Shown: positions 32,638 through 42,285, numbered from the stretch's first letter. The stretch: DNA of 64,000 bases from Streptomyces hygroscopicus subsp. hygroscopicus (GCF_030269125.1 NZ_BSSM01000006.1:1-64000); one strand, 5' to 3'. Program-made: numbers and translations. The notes: a model not told the origin generated them from the letters alone.

Positions 32638-32688
32638 AGGAGCGCGCCGCGGACTCGACGGTCCGCCGGGTCAAGGGAGATCGGCGTC

Positions 32689-34254
32689 ATGGCGGAGACG
32701 ACGCAGAGGTCGCGGACCACGGACGCGACCGGTGGTCCGCGGCTGCCGAAGGGGTTCCGCAGCGCCGAGCTGGGATGGCCCGAGCTGGACCGCATCCCGC
32801 ATCCGCCGCACCGGCTGCCGCTGCTCGGCGACGTGGTGGGCGTCGACCGGCACAGGCCCATCCAGGACTCGATGCGGTTCGCGCGCGCGTTGGGCCCGAT
32901 CTTCCGGCGGCGGATCTTCAACAAGGAGATCGTCATGGTGTGGGGGGCGGGTCCGGCCGCCGACCTCGCCGACGAGTCCCGGTTCGCCAAGCACGTCGGA
33001 CTCGGCGTGGCCAACCTGCGGCCGATCGCCGGGGACGGACTGTTCACCGCGTACGACCACGAGCCCAACTGGCAGCTGGCGCACGACGTCCTGGTGCCCG
33101 GGTTCAGCCGGGACGCGATGGAGGGCTACCACGGGATGATGCTGGCGGTCGCCGGACGGCTGACCGACCACTGGGACCGGGAACTGGCCGCGGGGCGCAC
33201 GGTGGACGTGCCCGGGGACATGACCAAGCTGACCCTGGAGACGATCGCGCGCACGGGGTTCGGGCACGACTTCGGGTCCTTCGAACGGGACCGGCCGCAC
33301 CCCTTCGTCACGGCGATGATCGGCACCCTGAGCTACGCGCAGCGACTCAACGCCGTGCCCGGACCGCTGGCCCCGCTCCTGCTGCGCGGCGCCGCGCGGC
33401 GCAACGCGGCCGACATGGCGTTCCTCAACCGTACGGTCGACCGCCTGGTCGAGGAGCGGCGCGGCTCGGGTGGCGGCGAGGGGGACCTGCTGGACCGGAT
33501 GCTGGACACGGAGCACCCGTCGACCGGCGAGAGGCTGTCCGCGCCGAACGTCCGCCGACAGGTCATCACCTTCCTGGTCGCCGGGCACGAGACGACGTCC
33601 GGCGCGCTGTCCTTCGCCCTCTACTACCTCGCCCGGCACCCGGACATCGCCGCGAAGGCGCGCGCCGAGGTGGACCGCGTCTGGGGCGACACCGGGCGGC
33701 CCGGCTACGAGCAGGTGGCCAAGCTCCGGTACGTCCGCCGGGTCCTCGACGAATCCCTGCGCCTGTGGCCGACCGCCCCCGCCTTCGCCCGCGAGGCCCG
33801 CGAGGACACGGTGCTCGCCGGGGACCACCCGCTGCTCCGGGGCGCGTGGGCGCTGGTCCTCACCCCCATGCTGCACCGTGACCCCGCGGTCTGGGGCGAC
33901 GACGCGGAGACCTTCGACCCGGACCGCTTCACCCCCCAGGCGGTCCGCACCCGCCCCCCGCACACCTTCAAGCCCTTCGGCACCGGCCTCCGCGCCTGCA
34001 TCGGCCGCCAGTTCGCCCTCCACGAGGCCACCCTGGTCCTCGCCCTCCTCCTGCGCCGCTACGACCTCCACGCGGACCCCGCCTACCGGCTGACGGTGAC
34101 CGAGCGGCTGACCTTGATCCCGGAGGACTTCCGCCTGCGGCTGTCACGCCGTACGGCACCGGGGCGGCCGGTGGAGGAGGACTCGGCGCCGGAGCGGGAG
34201 GACGGCGGGAGCCCTGGGAGCGGCTGCCCGGCGCATGCGGGCGAGGGGGCCTGA
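32689..34254 (+). CDS. Cytochrome P450, CYP102 (BM3)-haem-domain-like, without reductase
   Basis: A 521-residue P450 that resembles the haem domain of Bacillus P450 BM3. Key motifs are AGHETTSG in helix I near residue 299, ESLRLWP (ExxR) and FGTGLRACIGRQFAL with the haem cysteine at residue 437. N-terminal IPHPPHRLPLLGDVVGVD is the usual membrane-free start. BM3 enzymes are fatty-acid hydroxylases fused to a flavin reductase; here the protein ends soon after the P450 fold with a Pro/Glu/Ser-rich tail, so electrons must come from separate partners. ATG at 32689 has AAGGGAGA upstream. Confidence 0.92.
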   Translation: MAETTQRSRTTDATGGPRLPKGFRSAELGWPELDRIPHPPHRLPLLGDVVGVDRHRPIQDSMRFARALGPIFRRRIFNKEIVMVWGAGPAADLADESRFAKHVGLGVANLRPIAGDGLFTAYDHEPNWQLAHDVLVPGFSRDAMEGYHGMMLAVAGRLTDHWDRELAAGRTVDVPGDMTKLTLETIARTGFGHDFGSFERDRPHPFVTAMIGTLSYAQRLNAVPGPLAPLLLRGAARRNAADMAFLNRTVDRLVEERRGSGGGEGDLLDRMLDTEHPSTGERLSAPNVRRQVITFLVAGHETTSGALSFALYYLARHPDIAAKARAEVDRVWGDTGRPGYEQVAKLRYVRRVLDESLRLWPTAPAFAREAREDTVLAGDHPLLRGAWALVLTPMLHRDPAVWGDDAETFDPDRFTPQAVRTRPPHTFKPFGTGLRACIGRQFALHEATLVLALLLRRYDLHADPAYRLTVTERLTLIPEDFRLRLSRRTAPGRPVEEDSAPEREDGGSPGSGCPAHAGEGA

Positions 34255-34334
34255 CCGTCCCGCCTCCGAAAGAGCGGCGCCGCCGCCCGCGTCGGTGCCC
34301 GGTCATCACCCCGTCGGCGGTGCGTCCCCGGCGT

Positions 34335-35177
34335 TCACTCCCAGTGCGTCGGCCGGCCCAACGCCGCCGGCAGCTTCGTGCCCGCGTTCCCCCGTGCCGC
34401 GTTGACCTGCGGCTGGGTGAGGAAGAACGCGCCGGTCAGGTCGGCGTCGGAGAGATCGGCGTCACGGAGGTCCGCGCCGATCAGGTCGGCGTCACGGAGG
34501 TCCGCGCCGGTGAGGTCGGCGGCGATGAGGTACGCGCCACGAAGGGTCGCTCCGCGCAGGTCGGCGCCCCGGAGCCGGGCGCCCATCAGGTCGGCGCCCC
34601 GGCGGTCCTTGGCCTTCCCGCTCTTCCCGGTCCCGCGGCCGGCCGCGCCGACGCGGACCAGTTCGCTGGTGCGCAGGAGGAGGACGTTGACCTCCTGGCG
34701 GTGCGCGGCGACGTCCAGGACGGCCAGTTCCTCGGCGGACAGCAGGGTGAGGCGTTCGGTGGCCCCGAGCGCCCGGCGCAGATCGGCGTGGACGGGCCGG
34801 GCCGCCGGGAGGGACAGCGCCTCGGTCAGGTACCAGAGGAGCTCGTGCAGCTGCCGCACGACGGGAAAGACGTCGAATATCAGACGGGCCCGCTCCTTGG
34901 GCGCCGTACGCCAGTCCTGCCCGCCGAAGGTGTGCCGCGAGACCTTCTGGCCCGCGCCGAAGCAGTCGTAGACGGTGCAGCCGGTGAAGCCCTCGTCCCG
35001 CAGCCGGGCGTGGATGCCGCAGCGGTGGTCGGCGGCGAGGTTGGGACACGCCCTGCCCGCCGGCTTGTCGAGCGCGAAGTCGGCGGACGCGGCGAAGGGC
35101 AGGGCGACGCAACACAGCCCGAAGCAGCTTCCGCAGTCCCCGCGCAGCTCCGGAAGTCCGGCTGTCTGATCTGGCAT
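34335..35177 (-). CDS. Cys-rich YkgJ-like domain fused to pentapeptide repeats
   Basis: A 280-residue protein in two parts. The first 75 residues carry eight or nine cysteines ([40 protein letters not shown]), resembling the zinc/iron-chelating YkgJ domain. The C-terminal part (about 195-255) is a run of pentapeptide repeats A(D/N)Lx[20 protein letters not shown] and onward, which fold as a right-handed quadrilateral beta helix. Between them is a helical linker. Part of the repeat region is nearly duplicated at DNA level (34455-34515). ATG at 35177 is preferred to the GTG six bases earlier. Function unknown. Confidence 0.85.
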   Translation of the reverse strand: MPDQTAGLPELRGDCGSCFGLCCVALPFAASADFALDKPAGRACPNLAADHRCGIHARLRDEGFTGCTVYDCFGAGQKVSRHTFGGQDWRTAPKERARLIFDVFPVVRQLHELLWYLTEALSLPAARPVHADLRRALGATERLTLLSAEELAVLDVAAHRQEVNVLLLRTSELVRVGAAGRGTGKSGKAKDRRGADLMGARLRGADLRGATLRGAYLIAADLTGADLRDADLIGADLRDADLSDADLTGAFFLTQPQVNAARGNAGTKLPAALGRPTHWE

Positions 35178-35385
35178 GAGCACAGCCTACTGGGGTCGGC
35201 CGGGCGGAATCCCGGCGCGCCGGAGCCGAGGTTGCGACCCCCGCCGTACGGGGGTTACCTGGAAGTACCGGCGGTGACGCGCGCGCATGGGGGGTTCCGG
35301 CACGTGACGAGGGCCCGGGGCGACGTGCGCTCCCCCGGTCCTGGCTCGCCGCCGTCATCCAGCGTTCCACGCGGAGGTGACCAAG

Positions 35386-36540
35386 GTGAAAGCCGTCGTC
35401 TACGAAAAGCCGTTCAGCGTGACGGTGCGGGACGTCGATGATCCGCAGATCCAGCACCCCAACGACGTGCTCGTACGCGTCACGTCGACCGCGATCTGCG
35501 GCTCCGACCTGCATATGTACGAGGGCCGCACAGCGGCCGAGCCGGGCATCGTCTTCGGACACGAGAACCTCGGTGTGATCGAGGAGATCGGCAGCGGCGT
35601 GTCCTCCCTGTCCGTGGGTGACCGCGTCGTGATGCCGTTCAACGTGGCCTGCGGATTCTGCAAGAACTGCCTCGCCGGCGAGACCGGCTTCTGTCTGACG
35701 GTGAACCCCGGCTTCGCCGGCGGCGCCTACGGATACGTGGCCATGGGCCCGTACAAGGGCGGTCAGGCCGAGCACCTGCGGGTGCCCTTCGCCGACTTCA
35801 ACTGCCTGAAACTGCCGCCGGGCGAACAGTTCGAGACCGACTTCGTGCTGCTCGCCGACATCTTCCCGACCGGCTACCACGGCTGCGAGCTGGCCCAGGT
35901 GTCCCCCGGTGAGAGCGTGGCCGTCTACGGGGCCGGGCCGGTGGGTCTGATGGCCGCCTACTCGGCGCTGCTGCGCGGCGCGTCCAAGGTGTTCGTGGTG
36001 GACCGGGTGCCCGAGCGGCTGGCCAAGGCCAAGGAGATCGGGTGCATACCCATCGACTTCACCAAGGGCGACCCGGCCGAGCAGATCAAGGAACAGACCA
36101 ACGGCGAGGGCACGGACAAGGGCGTGGACGCCGTCGGCTACCAGGCCCAGGCGCACGACGACACCCACCACGAGGAGCCGGCCATCGTCCTCAACGCGCT
36201 GGTGCAGACGGTACGGCCGACCGGCAGGCTCGGCGTGCCGGGTCTGTACGTGCCGTCCGACCCGGGCGGGCCCGATGAGCACGCCAAGCACGGACAGCTC
36301 CTGGTCTCGATCGGCAAGATGTTCGAGAAGGGCCAGAAGGTCGGCACCGGCCAGTGCAACGTCAAGCGGTACAACCGCCAGCTGCGCGATCTGATCATCG
36401 CCGGGCGGGCCAAGCCCAGCTTCGTGGTCTCCCACGAGCTGCCGCTGGAGGACGCGCCGCAGGCGTACGAGAAGTTCGACAAGCGGATCGAGGGCTACAC
36501 CAAGGTCGTACTGCACCCGGGTCACGCGCTCGCCGCATGA
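35386..36540 (+). CDS. Glutathione-independent formaldehyde dehydrogenase (zinc MDR)
   Basis: A 384-residue zinc-dependent dehydrogenase. Catalytic zinc ligands lie in AICGSDLHMYEG and FGHENLG; the structural zinc site is CGFCKNCLAGETGFC. The nucleotide motif is VYGAGPVGLMAA. Length and sequence match the NAD-dependent, thiol-independent formaldehyde dehydrogenase/dismutase group (fdhA of Pseudomonas putida), which oxidises formaldehyde to formate. I start at GTG 35386 because GGAGGTGA precedes it at ideal spacing and the resulting VKAVVYEKPF is the usual N-terminus. Confidence 0.92.
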   Translation: MKAVVYEKPFSVTVRDVDDPQIQHPNDVLVRVTSTAICGSDLHMYEGRTAAEPGIVFGHENLGVIEEIGSGVSSLSVGDRVVMPFNVACGFCKNCLAGETGFCLTVNPGFAGGAYGYVAMGPYKGGQAEHLRVPFADFNCLKLPPGEQFETDFVLLADIFPTGYHGCELAQVSPGESVAVYGAGPVGLMAAYSALLRGASKVFVVDRVPERLAKAKEIGCIPIDFTKGDPAEQIKEQTNGEGTDKGVDAVGYQAQAHDDTHHEEPAIVLNALVQTVRPTGRLGVPGLYVPSDPGGPDEHAKHGQLLVSIGKMFEKGQKVGTGQCNVKRYNRQLRDLIIAGRAKPSFVVSHELPLEDAPQAYEKFDKRIEGYTKVVLHPGHALAA

Positions 36541-36548
36541 GGCCCAGG

Positions 36549-36579
36549 GGTCCGGGCGCCCGGCGCGGGTGCCCGGACC
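36549..36579. terminator. Bidirectional hairpin between convergent genes
   Basis: GGTCCGGGC at 36549-36557 pairs with GCCCGGACC at 36571-36579, located between the stop codons of the formaldehyde dehydrogenase (36540) and the convergent peptidase-like gene (36587). No U-tract follows, so efficiency is uncertain. Confidence 0.6.
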
Positions 36580-36586
36580 ACCTGTG

Positions 36587-37888
36587 TCACACCTCGTCCC
36601 GGACCACCGCGAGGAGCCGGTCCAGCACCCGGGGCGCGCCGGTGCGCAGTCCGTCGTGCTCGTACTCGTCGGTGACCCAGGTGCGCAGCCCGCGGATGGC
36701 GGCGGCGGTCCGCAGCGAGTGGGCGGCGTCGACGTACATGTCGTCGTGGTACACGGCCGCGGCGACCGGGACCTCGTTGCCGGCGAGGCGGTCGGGGTCG
36801 TACAGCGGGGGCCAGTCGCCGCGGGCGGCGAGCAGCTCGGCCGTCTCGCGCAGCGGGCGCAGCGCGGGGTCGTTCTCGAACATCCAGGGGTGGATCGTCT
36901 CCCCGGTGAACAGCACCGGGGCGTCGCCCGCGAGCGCCTTCGCCGCGTCGAACTGCGGGAACTCGGCGCGGACGCGTTCGGCGGCCCAGGCGGTGGGGCG
37001 GGTGTCCTGGCCGTAGATCGACTCGTGGACGAGCGCGTAGAGGGGGTGTCCCGCGTACGACAGCAGGTTCTGGACCTGCTCCTGGAAGGCGTCCGCCAGG
37101 TCGAGGCCGGCCGGGGTGCGCACGAAGGCGTCCTCCAGCAGGTGGTGCAGGCGGTGGCTGCCGTCGCCGGTGCCGAGCATCAGGCCGAGGGACTGGAAGG
37201 CCTCGACGGTGAGGCGGTAGCCGTTCGGCAGGACCACGTCGTGGGTGAGCAGGTGGTCGGCGATCCGGCGGGCCCGCTCGACGTCCTGCGGATACCGGGT
37301 GTAGTGCGCGGTGACCTTGCGTTCGATGCGGGGGTAGGCGGCGCGGTAGACGTCCTCGGCGTGCGCGTCGAGGGAGGGCAGCCCGCCGGTGATCAGCGCG
37401 GTGTCCAGGCCCTCGGGGGCGAGCGAGAGGTACGACACCGTGCAGAACCCGCCGAAGCTCTGCCCGAGCACGGTCCAGGGGGCGCCGCCGGTGACCTCGC
37501 CGCGGATGGCCTCGCAGTCGCGCACGATGGAGTCGGCGCGGAAGCGGGCGAGGTAGTCGGCCTGCTCGGCCGGGCCGCCGCGCAGCGGCAGCGTCTGCCG
37601 GGTGGCGGGCGTGGAGCGGCCGGTGCCGCGCTGGTCGAGCAGCAGCACCCGGTAGTCGTCCAGTGCCCGGTCGAGCCATGCCTGCCGCCCGACGAAACGA
37701 TTCGCCCCGAAGCCCGGTCCGCCCTGGAGGTACAGCAGCCAGGGCAGTTCCTTCCCCGCCTTGTCCCCCGCGACCACCTCCCGCGCGTACAACTCGATGC
37801 GCTCGCCACCCGGATCGGCGTGGTCGAGGGGCACGGTGAACCGGCGGTCGGTCAGGACGACGCCGGGCTGGCGGTAGCTGATGCTCAA
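36587..37888 (-). CDS. Proline-iminopeptidase-like alpha/beta hydrolase (S33)
   Basis: A 433-residue protein of the prolyl aminopeptidase group. Seen are the oxyanion motif LQGGPGFGANR, LLLDQRGTGRSTPAT, the nucleophile elbow VLGQSFGGFCTVSYL and a C-terminal DEYEHDGLRTGAP that supplies the histidine. The family removes N-terminal proline from peptides or acts on related amides. TTG at 37888 (after GGGAGA) gives the normal beginning SISYRQPGVVLTDRRFTVPLDH; an ATG much further up would add a disordered basic stretch and is unlikely. Confidence 0.88.
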   Translation of the reverse strand: MSISYRQPGVVLTDRRFTVPLDHADPGGERIELYAREVVAGDKAGKELPWLLYLQGGPGFGANRFVGRQAWLDRALDDYRVLLLDQRGTGRSTPATRQTLPLRGGPAEQADYLARFRADSIVRDCEAIRGEVTGGAPWTVLGQSFGGFCTVSYLSLAPEGLDTALITGGLPSLDAHAEDVYRAAYPRIERKVTAHYTRYPQDVERARRIADHLLTHDVVLPNGYRLTVEAFQSLGLMLGTGDGSHRLHHLLEDAFVRTPAGLDLADAFQEQVQNLLSYAGHPLYALVHESIYGQDTRPTAWAAERVRAEFPQFDAAKALAGDAPVLFTGETIHPWMFENDPALRPLRETAELLAARGDWPPLYDPDRLAGNEVPVAAAVYHDDMYVDAAHSLRTAAAIRGLRTWVTDEYEHDGLRTGAPRVLDRLLAVVRDEV

Positions 37889-38179
37889 CGGGTCTCCCGG
37901 GAAGGGTGAGGCGGACGGGTCAAGTTCAGCACATGGGAGGGGACGGCGGACGAACGGGCTTGCCGGTCGCCCGCGGGGCGGGTTCCGCGGGAGGGGGACG
38001 GTCTCCTCCGGGGCCGTCGCGGGCGCCCGCGCGTGCCCGGCGGCGACCCGTCCGCCGGCGTCCACCGGCGCGGTCCGGGGCACCGCCGCGCCACGCCGCG
38101 CCCCGGGCCTCGCTCCGCGCCGCTCCCGATCCGGCGGTTAGGCTCCGTCGCGCCCCGTGACCGACCCCGAGGAGCCGCG

Positions 38180-38935
38180 ATGCGTGTCGCCCTGTTCCTG
38201 ACGTGTGTCAACGACACGCTCTATCCGGAGACCGGGAAGGCCGTGGTGAAGCTGCTCGGGAGGCTGGGGGTCGAGGTCGACTTCCCGATGGGGCAGACGT
38301 GTTGCGGGCAGGCCCACTACAACACCGGGTACCGGCACGAGGCGGAACCGCTGGCGCGGAGGTTCGCCGAGGTGTTCGGGGAGTACGACGCCGTCGTGAC
38401 ACCCTCCGGGTCCTGCGGGGCGATGGTGCGCCAGGCGTATCCCCGGATGGGCGAACGGGCCGGGGCCGAGGGGCGGGGCGACTCGCTGGCGCGGGCCCTC
38501 GCGCCGGTCGTGCCGAAGACCTACGAGCTGACGGAGTTCCTGGTGGACGTACTGGGCGTGACCGACGTCGGCGCCCGGTACCCGCACAGGGTCACCTACC
38601 ACCCGACCTGCCACGGACTGCGCGGCCTGGGCCTCGGGGACCGGCCCCGCCGGCTGCTGGAGGCGGTCGAGGGGCTGGACCTGGTGGAGTTGCCGGGCGC
38701 GGACGAGTGCTGCGGGTTCGGCGGTACCTTCGCCGTGAAGAACGCCGCGGTGTCGGCGGCGATGGGCAGGGACAAGGTGCGCAACGCCGAGTCGACGGGC
38801 GCCGAGGTGCTGTGCGCCGCGGACAACTCCTGTCTGATGCACATCGGCGGCACCATGAGCCGCCTCAGGGTGGGGATGCGGCCCGTCCACATCGCCCGGA
38901 TCCTGGCGAGCACCGAGGAGGACCCCGCGGTATGA
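38180..38935 (+). CDS. lutA: L-lactate oxidation complex subunit LutA (CCG-domain Fe-S protein)
   Basis: A 251-residue protein with two cysteine-rich CCG domains: CVNDTLYPETG with GQTCCGQAHYNTGY, and YHPTCHGLRGLG with DECCGFGGTFAVK. These bind iron-sulfur clusters as in LutA/YkgE and heterodisulfide reductase subunits. With LutB and LutC it forms a flavin-independent L-lactate dehydrogenase. ATG at 38180 follows GAGGAG; the stop overlaps the lutB start by four bases (ATGA). Confidence 0.95.
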   Translation: MRVALFLTCVNDTLYPETGKAVVKLLGRLGVEVDFPMGQTCCGQAHYNTGYRHEAEPLARRFAEVFGEYDAVVTPSGSCGAMVRQAYPRMGERAGAEGRGDSLARALAPVVPKTYELTEFLVDVLGVTDVGARYPHRVTYHPTCHGLRGLGLGDRPRRLLEAVEGLDLVELPGADECCGFGGTFAVKNAAVSAAMGRDKVRNAESTGAEVLCAADNSCLMHIGGTMSRLRVGMRPVHIARILASTEEDPAV

Positions 38936-40407
38936 GCAGCACCTTCGTCGGTATGCCGGCCTTTCCCGAGGCCGCGCGGAACGCCGTGGCCGACCCGACC
39001 CTGCGCGGGAACCTGCGGCACGCCACCCACACCATCCGCGCCAAACGGGCCGGCGCGGTCGCCGAGTTGTCCGACTGGGCGGAGCTGCGCGAGGCGGGCC
39101 GCCGGATCAAGGACCACACGCTGCGCCACCTCGACCGCTACCTGGAGCAGTTGGAGGCGTCGGTGACCGCGGCCGGCGGCACCGTCCACTGGGCCGCCGA
39201 CGCAGACGAGGCCAACCGGATCGTGACCCGACTCGTCAAGGAGACGGGCGAGTCGGAGGTCGTCAAGGTCAAGTCGATGGCCACGCAGGAGATCGGGCTC
39301 AACGAGGCGCTGGAGGCCGAGGGAATCCGCGCCTACGAGACCGATCTCGCCGAGCTGATCGTGCAGTTGGGCAAGGACCGCCCCTCGCACATCCTCGTCC
39401 CGGCCATCCACCGCAACCGCGGCGAGATCCGCGACATCTTCGCCCACGAGATGGCCGCCTGGGGCCGCCCGGCCCCCGCGAACCTCACCGACACCCCCGC
39501 CGACCTCGCCGAGGCGGCCCGGCTGCACCTGCGGGAGAAGTTCCTGCGCGCCCGGGTCGGCGTCTCCGGCGCCAATTTCATGGTCGCCGAGACCGGCACC
39601 CTGGTCGTCGTGGAGTCCGAGGGCAACGGGCGGATGTGCCTGACCCTGCCCCGGACGCTGATCTCGGTCGTCGGCATCGAGAAGATCGTGCCCACCTGGC
39701 GCGACCTGGAGGTCTTCCTCCAGACTCTCCCCCGCTCGTCCACCGCCGAGCGGATGAACCCCTACACCAGCACCTGGACGGGGACCACCGACGAGGACGG
39801 CCCCCGCACCTTCCACCTGGTGCTGCTCGACAACGGCCGCACCGACGCCCTCGCCGACCAGGTCGGCCGCCAGGCCCTGCGCTGCATCCGCTGCTCGGCC
39901 TGCCTCAACGTCTGCCCCGTCTACGAGCGGGCCGGCGGGCACGCCTACGGCTCCGTCTACCCCGGCCCCATCGGCGCCGTCCTCACCCCCCAACTGCGGG
40001 GCACCACGAGCGAGATCGACGCCTCGCTGCCGTACGCGTCGAGCCTGTGCGGGGCCTGCTACGAGGTGTGCCCGGTCGCCATCGACATCCCCGAGGTGCT
40101 GGTGCACCTGCGCGAACGGGTCGTCCAGGGCGGCCCCGCGGTACGGCAGGGCAACAAGGTGGTGCTGCGCCCGGCCAAGGGACACGCGGCCGAGCGGGCC
40201 GCGATGCGGGCGGCGGCCTGGGCGTTCGGCCACCCGGGCGCCCTGCGCGCCGGCCAGCGGCTCGCCTCGCGCTCCCGCCGGCTGCACCCCCGAACCCTGC
40301 CGGGCCCCGGGCGGGCGTGGTCCGGCACCCGGGATCTGCCGACACCGCCCGCGGAGCCGTTCCGCGACTGGTGGCAGCGCACGCGCGGCGGAAAGGACGC
40401 CAAGTGA
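38932..40407 (+). CDS. lutB: L-lactate oxidation complex subunit LutB (Fe-S, LUD domain)
   Basis: A 491-residue protein. A LUD domain occupies about residues 60-300 (VVKVKSMATQEIGLNEALEAEGI, FLRARVGVSGANFMVAETGTLVVVESEGN). It is followed by two 4Fe-4S motifs, CIRCSACLNVCPVY and CGACYEVCPVA, and a C-terminal helical region. It acts as the electron-transfer subunit of the LutABC lactate oxidising complex. It is coupled to lutA and overlaps lutC by four bases (GTGA). Confidence 0.95.
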   Translation: MSSTFVGMPAFPEAARNAVADPTLRGNLRHATHTIRAKRAGAVAELSDWAELREAGRRIKDHTLRHLDRYLEQLEASVTAAGGTVHWAADADEANRIVTRLVKETGESEVVKVKSMATQEIGLNEALEAEGIRAYETDLAELIVQLGKDRPSHILVPAIHRNRGEIRDIFAHEMAAWGRPAPANLTDTPADLAEAARLHLREKFLRARVGVSGANFMVAETGTLVVVESEGNGRMCLTLPRTLISVVGIEKIVPTWRDLEVFLQTLPRSSTAERMNPYTSTWTGTTDEDGPRTFHLVLLDNGRTDALADQVGRQALRCIRCSACLNVCPVYERAGGHAYGSVYPGPIGAVLTPQLRGTTSEIDASLPYASSLCGACYEVCPVAIDIPEVLVHLRERVVQGGPAVRQGNKVVLRPAKGHAAERAAMRAAAWAFGHPGALRAGQRLASRSRRLHPRTLPGPGRAWSGTRDLPTPPAEPFRDWWQRTRGGKDAK

Positions 40408-41045
40408 ACAGCAGGGAGCGCATCCTGGGCCGGGTGCGGCGCGCGCTCGCGGACGTACCCGCGGACGAGCGGTCGTACGAGGAGGCCGTGCCCCGGCACT
40501 ATCTGCGCGAGCACGGGGAGCGGACGACCGAGGAGACGATCGATCTGCTGGCCGAGAACCTCACGGACTACCGGGCGGTCGTGCACCGCGCCGACGCGGA
40601 GGAGTTGCCGCTCCTCATCATGCGGCTGCTGGCCGAGCGCGGCTCCCAGGAGGTGATGGTGCCGCCCGGACTGCCGCCCTCCTGGATGGCCGCCGCCGAT
40701 CCGGTACGCATCCACGACCGGGCCGCGCTCACCCCGGACCGTATCGACCGGGTGGGCAGCGTGGTGACGGGCTGCGCCGTGGCGATCGCCGAGACCGGGA
40801 CCATCGTCCTCGACGGCTCCCCCGACCAGGGCCGACGCCGGATCACGCTCGTCCCCGACCACCACATCTGCGTGGTCGGGGTCCCCGACCAGGTGGTCGC
40901 CTCCGTGCCGCAGGCCCTCGAACGCCTCGACCCCACCCGCCCGTTGACCTGGATCTCCGGCCCGTCGGCCACCAGCGACATCGAGTTGGAGCGGGTGGAG
41001 GGCGTCCATGGGCCCCGCGCGCTGGAAGTGATCCTCCTGGGCTGA
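40404..41045 (+). CDS. lutC: L-lactate oxidation complex subunit LutC (LUD domain)
   Basis: A 213-residue LUD-domain protein starting with GTG in the overlap with lutB. Characteristic stretches are SRERILGRVRRAL at the N-terminus, GCAVAIAETGTIVLDGSPDQGRR and LVPDHHICVVGVPDQVV, ending SDIELERVEGVHGPRALEVILL. The ending GVHGPR is conserved in LutC/YkgG. Last gene of the operon; an imperfectly spaced inverted repeat follows at 41050. Confidence 0.95.
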   Translation: MNSRERILGRVRRALADVPADERSYEEAVPRHYLREHGERTTEETIDLLAENLTDYRAVVHRADAEELPLLIMRLLAERGSQEVMVPPGLPPSWMAAADPVRIHDRAALTPDRIDRVGSVVTGCAVAIAETGTIVLDGSPDQGRRRITLVPDHHICVVGVPDQVVASVPQALERLDPTRPLTWISGPSATSDIELERVEGVHGPRALEVILLG

Positions 41046-41049
41046 GGAC

Positions 41050-41082
41050 GGTACGACGGCCGCCGTCGCCGCGCGTCGTACC
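41050..41082 (+). terminator. Hairpin after lutC
   Basis: GGTACGACG at 41050-41058 pairs with CGTCGTACC at 41074-41082, five bases after the lutC stop. It could end the lut transcript. TAGCGT at 41094-41099 lies seven bases before the next ATG and may be the -10 of a leaderless promoter for the ABC gene. Confidence 0.5.
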
Positions 41083-41106
41083 GGCGGCGCCGCTAGCGTT
41101 GAGGGC

Positions 41107-42261
41107 ATGATCCGGTTCGAGCACGTCACCAAGCGCTACCCGGACGGTACGACGGCCGTGGACGACCTCTCCTTCGAGGTGGCCGAGGGCGAGCTGGTGA
41201 CGCTGGTCGGCCCCTCGGGCTGCGGCAAGACCACGACCATGATGATGGTCAACCGGCTCATCGAACCGACCTCCGGGCGGATCCGCGTCGGCGGCGAGGA
41301 CATCGCCGCCGTCGACCCGGTGCGGCTGCGCCGCCGTATCGGGTACGTCATCCAGCAGGTGGGCCTCTTCCCGCACCGCACCGTGCTGGACAACACCGCG
41401 ACCGTGCCCGCGCTGCTCGGCTGGTCACGGGCGCGGGCGCGGGCCCGCGCCGCCGAGTTGCTGGACCTGGTCGGCCTCGACCCGAAGACGTACGGGCCGC
41501 GCTATCCGGAGCAGCTGTCCGGCGGGCAGCGCCAGCGGGTCGGGGTGGCGCGGGCGCTGGCGGCGGACCCGCCGGTGCTGCTGATGGACGAGCCGTTCGG
41601 CGCGGTCGACCCGGTGGTGCGCGAGCAGTTGCAGGACGAGTTCCTGCGGATGCAGGCGGCGGTGCGCAAGACGGTGCTGCTGGTCACCCATGACATCGAG
41701 GAGGCCGTCCGGCTGGGCGACCGGATCGCCGTGTACGGGCAGGGGCGCATCGAACAGTTCGACACACCAGGTGCGGTGCTGGGGGCGCCCGCGACACCGT
41801 ACGTCGCCTCCTTCGTGGGCGCGGACCGGGGACTGAAGCGGTTGTCGGTGACCCCGGTCGAGCCGGACGACCTCCGGCAGCCGCCCGTGGCCCGGCCGGA
41901 CGAGCCCGCCGGACGGGCCCGGGACCGGCTGCGGGAGCAGGACGCGCGCTGGGCGGTCGTCCTCGACGCGCACGGTGATCTGCGCGGCTGGGTCGGCATC
42001 GACGACCTCGCAGCGGGCGGCACGGTCGGGGAACTGGCCCACCGGATGACCGCGTGGGTGCCGGTGGGGGCACCGCTCAAGCAGGCGTTCGGGGTGATGC
42101 TCCAGCACGACGCCGGGTGGGTCGCGGTGCTGGACGGGGCCCGCTTCCTCGGGGTGCTGACCCCGGCGAAGCTGCACGAGGCGCTGCGCCGCTCGGTGGA
42201 CGCGGACGCGCGGGGCGTGGCGCGCGGGCAGGTGCCCTTCGACTCCGTGCCGGACGCGTGA
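41107..42261 (+). CDS. OpuCA/ProV-type ABC transporter ATPase with CBS domains
   Basis: A 384-residue ATPase. Walker A is GPSGCGKTTT near residue 36, the Q-loop follows in VIQQVGLFPH, the signature is LSGGQRQRVG and Walker B LLMDEPFGAVDP. After residue 250 two CBS-like halves appear (WAVVLDAHGDLRGWVGIDDL, WVAVLDGARFLGVLTP), as in OpuCA, where they sense ionic strength. The system imports glycine betaine, choline or related quaternary amines. The binding protein and permeases are encoded on the opposite strand, tail to tail, 24 bases away. Confidence 0.93.
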   Translation: MIRFEHVTKRYPDGTTAVDDLSFEVAEGELVTLVGPSGCGKTTTMMMVNRLIEPTSGRIRVGGEDIAAVDPVRLRRRIGYVIQQVGLFPHRTVLDNTATVPALLGWSRARARARAAELLDLVGLDPKTYGPRYPEQLSGGQRQRVGVARALAADPPVLLMDEPFGAVDPVVREQLQDEFLRMQAAVRKTVLLVTHDIEEAVRLGDRIAVYGQGRIEQFDTPGAVLGAPATPYVASFVGADRGLKRLSVTPVEPDDLRQPPVARPDEPAGRARDRLREQDARWAVVLDAHGDLRGWVGIDDLAAGGTVGELAHRMTAWVPVGAPLKQAFGVMLQHDAGWVAVLDGARFLGVLTPAKLHEALRRSVDADARGVARGQVPFDSVPDA

Positions 42262-42285
42262 GATCCGGCGCCCGCGGACAGGGGC

